From an uncultured Bacteroidota bacterium (lineage in GTDB: Bacteria > Bacteroidota > Bacteroidia > Chitinophagales > Chitinophagaceae): a DNA stretch of 13,302 nucleotides. Shown here in pieces: positions 7,468 to 13,302 of the stretch. Each line of letters starts with the position of its first letter. Position 1 is the stretch's first letter. The translations under genes and the position numbers were made by a program. Under the pieces are notes generated by a model. The model saw only the letters and a program-made list of their open reading frames with translations. It did not search any database and was not told the origin of the DNA. The stretch covers positions 1 to 13,302 of the forward strand of contig CAMLGR010000133.1 in the NCBI GenBank assembly GCA_946479615.1, in the 5' to 3' direction.

Positions 7468-10400
7468 TCAGAATGTTATATTAAATCGTGAACCCAATGA
7501 AAAATTAAAGACTGTTTCTTCTCTCGAATAACCGACGGTAGCCGACACAATAAACAGGTTGAATGGATTGTAATAAAATCCACCGCCTATTACATTGTGC
7601 CATTTATTACTGTTCTCTCCATTATACCAGACACGGCCGATATCGTTAAACGCTACCAATCCTACCTGTCCCGGGAAAATATAAGAATGACTATCAAATA
7701 ATTTGATCCGGAGTTCCAGGCTTCCATAGGCTACGGTGTGACCGGCAAACCGATCTTTCCGAAACCCGCGTAAAACATTGTTCTGCCCGAGTGTGAGCGC
7801 CTGGTAATATTCAATACTATCATTGAAAATATGGCCCCATCCCATTTTAATAACACCGATCACTTTAGCAGGTATTTTCAAACTCGCATAGATGACCATA
7901 TCCGATTCGAGTTTGTTCAACGCCCTGCTGTCGGCATTCAGTGGCTGTAAAAGAGTAAGGTTATTTGTCCAGCGGATACCACGCGTTGGAAACAGATCGC
8001 TGTTCAGGTTGTCCAATTCAATGCCGATTTTTGCGCCTGCATAAGTACGTGTTTTATAAACATCCGCTGAATCAAGTCCTGCGAGTGCAGGTTTGCCAAG
8101 TATATAATCCTTATTATCGCCGGGGGAATTCCAATACTGGTAAAATGTTGGCCCAACCAGTACACTTAGCTTGCTGAAGTATTTTTTCCTGAATAATGCT
8201 TCTGCTTCCGCTTCTTTATACCTTACGCGGTAAAAACTGACTGGTTTGGCAGGATCGATCTTGGTGGCATTGCCAAATCCATAAAAATTATTCAGTACCG
8301 GGCTGGTGATACCGGCATTCATGAGGAAATCTACATTACCAAATGCATGAACGAGTTCTCCATTGTATTTGATCTGATATGCTTTCCGTGTCAGGGCAAA
8401 CAGGGTAATGAGTTTATGGCTGCTGGCATAAGGTTCTTTGCGGAATCCATAATTGATAAACCAGAAACCTGTACCCAGCAGCAATCCATCATCACCGTTT
8501 ATCCCTGCGAGAAAACGAGGGAACCTTCTGATGGGATAATTAAAGTTATTGATCTTGTACTCGTAAATACGGGGACTATTCTCAAATATTTTAACTGTTC
8601 TTCTTGATCTTTCGAGATAATTCTTTTCATTGGTATTGTCGTAAACAAATGTCTTGATCGGGCTTTTAATAAGTACGGTATCATCTCCCTTGCCGCCGAT
8701 GATCCGGAAACGGATGGAAGAAACAAGACCACTATCGATCTGGAACCGGTCCTCGCCATTGAATCCGTACATCCTGACCTCTTTGGTTACATGCGGATCG
8801 AAGACACGCTGGTACATTACAAAACTGGTATCGGCTTTTTTACGGAGCGAGTATACCACCAGTTGTATGGAATCGCCATTGCTTTTCGATACGCGGAAGT
8901 ATTCATTGTCATTACTGCCCAATACATTTACCTCGTGCGAGATGAACCGATAATACTTCAGTGATTCCTTAACGATGATATTCCGGCGGGCAATGAGTTT
9001 ATCTGTTATCTTTTTACCATTGATCGCATAGATCTCGGGTGGCATTTTATGAATGGCCTGGTTGATCTTGGTATCGGTGAGCCGGTCGGCAAATTTCTGT
9101 GCTGTTTTTGTCCAGGCATTCTCATCAAGGTTATTCAAAAACATACGATCGAAATCTTTCGCTACCTTATTCAGGTTATTGATCTTAGGTATGGTATAGC
9201 GCAATCCTTTCAGGAAGGGAATCCGCCGCCGGGCCACATATTTTACGATCAATCCATCGGAATAGAAAAATGCCTGGTCGCGGTCGCGGGGGATCGGTTT
9301 ATATAATTTACCCTGTCCCGTATCGGTCGTGGCCCAGCGCCATTGATCGAAGTGTCTGTCCCAGTCAGCAATGAGCATATCGAGCAATCTTGCTGTCAAT
9401 ACTGCTTCCTGGTCAACAGTATGATCGTTATCCTCCCTCATCTTATCGAATAAAGAATAACTGCTTTTGCTATCCTGTTTCTCTGCCGGGTCCTTTCTTT
9501 CGAGCATACAAACTTTATTTGCGAATAAAGGTTTGTAATAACCCAGGGAAGGATCATCGGGCACTAAAAAGAATTCAGGCGTAGCGACAATGATACCGGT
9601 AGTATCTGCCAGTGTGGGAATTGTCAATGGTGCATAAGGGTGCGCAGCGGAAATGAGATCCTGTACAATATTGGAAGCAAAACTTTCCCTGAAATTTTGA
9701 GGGATAGCTTTATCGGGATCTTTATCGATCGTGCGCAGCGACCACTCCACTCCTTTTTTATCTTTTAGTTTGAGTGATTTGGTTTGCTTGCCGCCACCGA
9801 TACCTTCGATCGTAAATCCGCCTTTCTCTGTATTGATATTAAAAACTTTGAGCTTTACAGGCGTCGACCATTCCTTCCGGTAATTATTTCCGTTGAACGT
9901 ACGTTGTACACGGGTTGTTTTTTCATAAAGGGTACTGGCAGGTGCGATCACATAATCCTTATAAATATATTTTACCGTAGTCGTGTCAGGTGCAACAGGA
10001 GGCAGCTTACTATAATCAAGTATATTTTCAGTATAGGCTGTTTTCAGCGAATCGGGATGCGCAGGATCGAGGGTGAAGAAAGTGACGCGAACGCTTTTAT
10101 TGTTAAGGATATCCAGTGTAGCGAACCCTAATGACCGCGCGGTAAATTCCGATTTTCCCCCGGGCGATACGCGGTTTGTTTTGGAGCCGGCGCCACTGAT
10201 CACAAAATTGTAACTGCTGTCTTTCAGTAATTGCAGGGTATGTTCATGACCGGCGACCATGATCACATGCGGATGTTCTTTTACAACTCCCATTACACGG
10301 GCGATCATATTGCTGTAGTTGGGATGTTTGATATCCTGTGGCGAACCAAATACGCTGCGGGCAATGGGATAAGCCGAACCGATCACGGGGAGCGGTATAT

Positions 10401-11115
10401 ACAGGTTTGATTTCAGGTCGGTAAAAGGAAAGATATGTTGTTTGAGAGTGAAATAACCGCCATGCGGTCCATTGCTTTTGAAAGGATGGTGCGTAGCCAG
10501 CAGCACCAGTTTTTTATAGTTCCTGTTCAGGATATCTTCCAGTTCATTGATGACCTCGTCTTCGGTTTTGTATTCACAATCGGATTCAATACCCGGTTTA
10601 TCGCTTTCATGCACCCACCACTGGCTGTCCATCATGACGAGAACAACATCATCGCTTAGCGCTACTTCGATAGGACCGGGACAACCTTCTTTGGGAAAGA
10701 ATTGCAGTTTACCATCGCCGTACCTGTCTACATATTGTTGTTGTCTCACGATGGTCTCATACCCGCTGGGAGCGCCATTTTCCCAATCGTGGTTACCGGG
10801 TATCATATATCCTTTTGCTTTCGTGCCTTTGACCAGGTTGATCTGTGAATCGAGGGCCGCTTTGATCACTGAATAGCTATTGTAAGTCTCATCGGGTAGT
10901 CCTGCTTCATAGAGATTATCACCCAGGTAAACGACAGTGGTTTTTTCATCGAGTTTTATATGCGACCTGACGGCATCGAGCACCATTGCTTTTCCATTTA
11001 CCAGTTGTCCTGCATCACCAATCAATATCACTCTTGTTTGAACGGAATCGCGCTGTGCAGATATAGAAGAAGAAATGAACAGCAGGGATAAATTTATCAG
11101 CAAAAGAAATCTCAT
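7468..11115 (-). CDS. Exported metallophosphatase / atypical-kinase-like / Omp85-barrel fusion protein
   Basis: A 1215-residue exported protein. The signal peptide is residues 1-20 (cleavage after SISA). A calcineurin-like metallophosphatase follows (about 28-350) with all the usual motifs: GDAG (33-36), LGDNLYEAG (64-72), GNHDWE (107-112), ATHHPF (207-212) and AGHEHT (288-293). Residues ~385-730 hold the kinase-like domain shared with the 863-aa paralogue: GGGKQTKSLKLKDKKG (440-455), catalytic-loop-like IADWDRHFDQW (582-592) and metal-loop-like IPRDRDQAFF (608-617). Here the Asp before Arg-His is intact (Asp586). A beta-rich domain (about 730-830) includes TKEVRMYGFNGEDRF (777-791) and IIGGKGDD (805-812). 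The Omp85/BamA-like barrel (about 855-1215) has the lid-loop motif VLRGFRKDRFAG (1114-1125) and a C-terminal Phe. No POTRA repeats are seen, so the enzymatic domains may occupy their periplasmic position. The start overlaps the upstream stop by 4 nt (ATGA). Phosphatase and barrel calls are solid; the kinase likeness is inference. Confidence 0.93.
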   Translation of the reverse strand: MRFLLLINLSLLFISSSISAQRDSVQTRVILIGDAGQLVNGKAMVLDAVRSHIKLDEKTTVVYLGDNLYEAGLPDETYNSYSVIKAALDSQINLVKGTKAKGYMIPGNHDWENGAPSGYETIVRQQQYVDRYGDGKLQFFPKEGCPGPIEVALSDDVVLVMMDSQWWVHESDKPGIESDCEYKTEDEVINELEDILNRNYKKLVLLATHHPFKSNGPHGGYFTLKQHIFPFTDLKSNLYIPLPVIGSAYPIARSVFGSPQDIKHPNYSNMIARVMGVVKEHPHVIMVAGHEHTLQLLKDSSYNFVISGAGSKTNRVSPGGKSEFTARSLGFATLDILNNKSVRVTFFTLDPAHPDSLKTAYTENILDYSKLPPVAPDTTTVKYIYKDYVIAPASTLYEKTTRVQRTFNGNNYRKEWSTPVKLKVFNINTEKGGFTIEGIGGGKQTKSLKLKDKKGVEWSLRTIDKDPDKAIPQNFRESFASNIVQDLISAAHPYAPLTIPTLADTTGIIVATPEFFLVPDDPSLGYYKPLFANKVCMLERKDPAEKQDSKSSYSLFDKMREDNDHTVDQEAVLTARLLDMLIADWDRHFDQWRWATTDTGQGKLYKPIPRDRDQAFFYSDGLIVKYVARRRIPFLKGLRYTIPKINNLNKVAKDFDRMFLNNLDENAWTKTAQKFADRLTDTKINQAIHKMPPEIYAINGKKITDKLIARRNIIVKESLKYYRFISHEVNVLGSNDNEYFRVSKSNGDSIQLVVYSLRKKADTSFVMYQRVFDPHVTKEVRMYGFNGEDRFQIDSGLVSSIRFRIIGGKGDDTVLIKSPIKTFVYDNTNEKNYLERSRRTVKIFENSPRIYEYKINNFNYPIRRFPRFLAGINGDDGLLLGTGFWFINYGFRKEPYASSHKLITLFALTRKAYQIKYNGELVHAFGNVDFLMNAGITSPVLNNFYGFGNATKIDPAKPVSFYRVRYKEAEAEALFRKKYFSKLSVLVGPTFYQYWNSPGDNKDYILGKPALAGLDSADVYKTRTYAGAKIGIELDNLNSDLFPTRGIRWTNNLTLLQPLNADSRALNKLESDMVIYASLKIPAKVIGVIKMGWGHIFNDSIEYYQALTLGQNNVLRGFRKDRFAGHTVAYGSLELRIKLFDSHSYIFPGQVGLVAFNDIGRVWYNGENSNKWHNVIGGGFYYNPFNLFIVSATVGYSREETVFNFSLGSRFNITF

Positions 11116-11957
11116 GAATGGATTTTATGGAATGAAAAAATGAGGATATCAGCTACACCAACGCCGGCCGATTCGTTGGAAATAATAATGGAACCGGTAG
11201 GTGTGAAAGTAAGACCTTCCGGCTGTTTGAAAAAAGATGGGTTGATCGGGTACGCTTTTTTGAATTTTCCATCCCTGTCCGCAATGACCAGTAATTTATT
11301 CACCGAAGAAACAATATAGAGCATACTGTCTACCGGGTTGATAGAAGCAGCAGAAGGTTTGAAACGTAATTTATCGAGCTTTAATGATTTGGCTATATCC
11401 TTTACATCGATGGAAAAAGATGCGTTGGAATATTGATTGTTGGCAGGATCAAAAGTGACCGTGGTCAGCGATTTCTTTTTATCCGATTCGCAATCTTTAC
11501 AGATCAGGACCATTTTTTTCCGGCAATCATCATAGTACACGATCTCGTATTCATCTTTGCCAGGATAGGGATATGCAAATTCCTGTGACTGCACATTTCC
11601 ACCCTGGAAAGTGACTTTAATAATAGAACCGGTGCTTTCAAGGATATAAAATGCACTGTCGAGCAATACCAGGTCTTCAAAATCGGCTTTACCCGAAAAC
11701 TTCCACCGGTCTATACCACGACGCGCACCTAATCTTATTTTATACAGCATTCCTTTTTCATCATTGATGGCAAATACTGAAGTGTCCTTTTTGTAATAGG
11801 CTACGCCGGATATTTCATCGAGTTCAAGGGGAAGTTTTAACTGCATGGGACTATGCAGATCATACCCCGGTGGATTGGGATAGTTCTTATTACGGCTACA
11901 GCACAGACAGCCCAGACAGAGACCCGCATAAAAAAGGAAAGTAATAACACGTGACAT
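11112..11957 (-). CDS. SdiA-regulated-type beta-propeller lipoprotein
   Basis: A 281-residue exported protein with a hydrophobic N-terminus ending in a cysteine cluster (Cys14, 17, 19, 20: GLCLGCLCCSRN), which points to a lipoprotein; Cys17 or Cys20 is the likely lipidation site. The mature part looks like a beta-propeller of the SdiA-regulated/YjiK-like type: LELDEISGVAYYKKDTSVFA (44-63), NDEKGMLYKI (65-74), DFEDLVLL (92-99), ESTGSIIKV (107-115), KPSAASINPVDSMLYIVSS (200-218) and QPEGLTFTPTGSIIISNES (245-263). The repeated acidic EIS/FED/PEG positions resemble ligand- or metal-binding sites in such propellers. It also carries a KKMVLICKDCESDKKK segment (147-162) with two cysteines. It is the first gene of the operon and ends inside the start codon of the phosphatase fusion (ATGA), suggesting partnership with that outer-membrane protein. 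The molecular function of this family is not established. Confidence 0.8.
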   Translation of the reverse strand: MSRVITFLFYAGLCLGCLCCSRNKNYPNPPGYDLHSPMQLKLPLELDEISGVAYYKKDTSVFAINDEKGMLYKIRLGARRGIDRWKFSGKADFEDLVLLDSAFYILESTGSIIKVTFQGGNVQSQEFAYPYPGKDEYEIVYYDDCRKKMVLICKDCESDKKKSLTTVTFDPANNQYSNASFSIDVKDIAKSLKLDKLRFKPSAASINPVDSMLYIVSSVNKLLVIADRDGKFKKAYPINPSFFKQPEGLTFTPTGSIIISNESAGVGVADILIFSFHKIHS

Positions 11958-12087
11958 GGCAACTTGTATTTTTCAAAACCCTTGCCACGTATAGAGTTGT
12001 TGCCGGAACTGCTATTCAGGCTTGACCAAAGGTTGAATGGGCAATTATTTCCCCATTTATTCCAGCCAAAAGCCTTTGATCCGAAGT
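11958..12087 (-). promoter_or_regulatory. Leader region of the six-gene operon (no strong promoter recognised)
   Basis: This 130-bp gap separates the GH31 stop from the first operon gene. A Bacteroidota-type -7 box (TAnnTTTG) is only approximated, by AACCTTTG on the minus strand (12034-12027), with no convincing TTG about 19-21 nt upstream. A short hairpin is possible (AATGGG/CCCATT, about 12034-12056), but it lacks a T tract, so I see no terminator for the GH31 gene. Read-through from GH31 into the operon cannot be excluded. The 16 nt before the ATG at 11957 include an A-rich stretch (AAAAATACAAG), typical of Bacteroidota translation starts. Confidence 0.25.
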
Positions 12088-13302
12088 TTAATAGTTAACA
12101 GACAGATCGATATCGCTACCTGTATAAGGGATTCTGATATAGAGAATACCTGTATTTGTATTATAGTAGCCGGTTTTATCATCCGGATATGCCGGCAGGG
12201 AGAGCAATGCTTTTCCTTTTTGCAGTACCGCTGCCGGCTTTTGATCAGTAGTAATTGCTACCAGTAAATGATCAAATTTTGTTTTATACCCCGCATTGGT
12301 TTGCGAAGAATGGATGGTTAGTTTATTGGTAGTGCTGTGTACAGTAAAATCAGCCAGGCTAAAACTACCCGACTGGTAGTTGAGACTTTCCCCATCATCT
12401 TCATATACTGTACAACCACCATTGCCAGGATATACCTGCAGGGTAATGGTCTTTACTTCTTTTTCATCTGTATATTTCATGGCAGGTTGTACCGGTACAA
12501 TACCCCCTGCCCTGATATAAACAGGGATCATATCGGTCGCTGTTACGACATTCAGGTATTTCTTCCCGGATATTTTTTTACCTGTCCAGTAGTCATACCA
12601 ATCTCCTTCAGGGAAATAGATCGTACGGGTTTGTGCGCCTTTGGTGGTGACGGGACACACCATCATATTATCGCCCAGCATATACTGATCGCCGATCGTA
12701 TAAACATTGGGATCATCCTGGTAATGCAATACAAGTGCGCGCATCATTGGCAGGCCGGTTTTGTATTGCTGGTAAGCGGTGCTATATAAATAAGGCAAGA
12801 GGCAGGAACGCAGTGAATCATACTTTTTAAAATTCCGGAACGCCTCGTCTCCATAATTCCAGGGTTCTTTATAACCGGGATGATCCATTCCGAATACTAT
12901 AGCGAGAGGGCCCAGCATTCCAAACTGGCACCAGCGCATATATAATTCGGGATCGGCAGGATGTTCGAATCCTCCCATGCAATGCGACCAGTAACCAACG
13001 CCGGAGAGACCGATATTCAATCCTGCTTTTATAACGGGTTCGAAATACTGCCATTCACTGGGCCAGTCACCGGCAAAGATGAAAGGATAACGTTGTATGC
13101 CGGCATACCCTTCACGGGTATGATTCAATCCGCGGATGCCGTTATAGGTTTGAAACTTTTCGAACGGCGCTTTAGCGTATGCGAGGGGAAAAAGATTATG
13201 GAGCTTCGCGATCTCTTTGCCTGTTGGTCCTACTTTATCGCTTTCATTGGCCAATGCACCAAAGGCGCTGCCTTCATCTGTCTTCAGGAATTTAGCACCA
13301 AT
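12088..13302 (-). CDS. Glycoside hydrolase family 31, C-terminal part (5' end outside window)
   Basis: The frame is open to the window edge, giving 404 visible residues; the TTG at 13254 is internal and not a plausible start. The first visible residues, KFLKTDEGSAFG (about 13293-13258), hold the GH31 nucleophile Asp (13276-13278, KTD-E-G). The general acid/base Asp is in FAGDWPSEWQYF (about 13077-13042). GLSGVGYWSHCMGGFEH, the RWCQFG block, LPYLYSTAYQQYKTGLPMMR and DQYMLGDNMMVCPV follow the GH31 barrel order, and YPGNGGCTVYEDDGESLNY is the DUF5110-like C-terminal beta domain. Two positions differ from canonical members: HDIGGF is HCMGGF (Cys codon 12979-12981), and the conserved His of the R-x-H-G stretch appears to be Phe (IVFGMD, Phe codon 12892-12894). 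It probably hydrolyses an alpha-glycoside outside the cytoplasm, but substrate and signal peptide cannot be seen. It lies 130 bp upstream of the operon on the same strand. Confidence 0.93.
   Translation of the reverse strand: MGAKFLKTDEGSAFGALANESDKVGPTGKEIAKLHNLFPLAYAKAPFEKFQTYNGIRGLNHTREGYAGIQRYPFIFAGDWPSEWQYFEPVIKAGLNIGLSGVGYWSHCMGGFEHPADPELYMRWCQFGMLGPLAIVFGMDHPGYKEPWNYGDEAFRNFKKYDSLRSCLLPYLYSTAYQQYKTGLPMMRALVLHYQDDPNVYTIGDQYMLGDNMMVCPVTTKGAQTRTIYFPEGDWYDYWTGKKISGKKYLNVVTATDMIPVYIRAGGIVPVQPAMKYTDEKEVKTITLQVYPGNGGCTVYEDDGESLNYQSGSFSLADFTVHSTTNKLTIHSSQTNAGYKTKFDHLLVAITTDQKPAAVLQKGKALLSLPAYPDDKTGYYNTNTGILYIRIPYTGSDIDLSVNY

Noticed and set aside
7468..11115. RTX/haemolysin-type calcium-binding repeat from IIGGKGDD in the 1215-aa protein
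   Set aside because: Single copy inside a beta-rich domain; no tandem nonapeptides.
12088..13254. Complete GH31 gene starting at the TTG at 13254
   Set aside because: The frame continues to the window edge and the nucleophile motif KTDEG lies upstream of that TTG, so the gene is truncated by the window.

Overview
The window looks like chromosomal DNA of a Bacteroidota bacterium, most plausibly a Chitinophagaceae-type organism. This is inferred from moderate GC, A-rich rather than Shine-Dalgarno-type leaders, signal peptides of the '..ACAQ' type, an HD-PycTM protein of a form I associate with Bacteroidota, and outer-membrane barrels with C-terminal Phe. No rRNA, tRNA, CRISPR array, insertion sequence or phage gene was seen.

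Layout: (1) 2-259, plus strand: the 3' end of an unrecognised charged protein, closed by a clear intrinsic terminator (285-316). (2) 345-445: a long near-perfect inverted repeat (28 perfect base pairs, extendable to 35) that begins 7 nt beyond the stop codon of the minus-strand gene block. (3) 453-11957: six minus-strand genes packed head to tail with overlaps or gaps of at most 17 nt, so almost certainly one operon. In transcription order they are a SdiA-regulated-type beta-propeller lipoprotein, a 1215-aa metallophosphatase/kinase-like/Omp85-barrel fusion, an HD phosphohydrolase fused to a Pycsar-effector-type membrane domain (PycTM, formerly DUF5706), polyphosphate kinase 1 (ppk1), a membrane-anchored class III nucleotidyl cyclase, and an 863-aa paralogue of the big fusion lacking the phosphatase. 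(4) 11958-12087: a 130-bp gap with only a weak promoter candidate. (5) 12088 to the window end: the C-terminal part of a GH31 glycosidase, also on the minus strand, with unusual substitutions near the -1 subsite.

The main discovery candidate is the operon as a unit. It couples a nucleotide cyclase and an HD-PycTM membrane protein (the two halves of a Pycsar-like cyclic-nucleotide circuit, with a possible hydrolase built in) to polyphosphate synthesis and to two outer-membrane barrels. Each barrel carries an N-terminal domain with a [N/D]-x-D-R-H-x-x-[N/Q] ... P-x-D-R-D-x-A-[F/Y] signature. That signature resembles the catalytic and metal-binding loops of FAM20/HipA/PI4K-type atypical kinases. 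In the 863-aa paralogue the putative catalytic Asp is Gly, suggesting an active/pseudokinase-like pair. Whether this is phosphate or envelope homeostasis, stress signalling or defence cannot be decided from sequence alone; the absence of mobile or defence neighbours favours a housekeeping or stress role.
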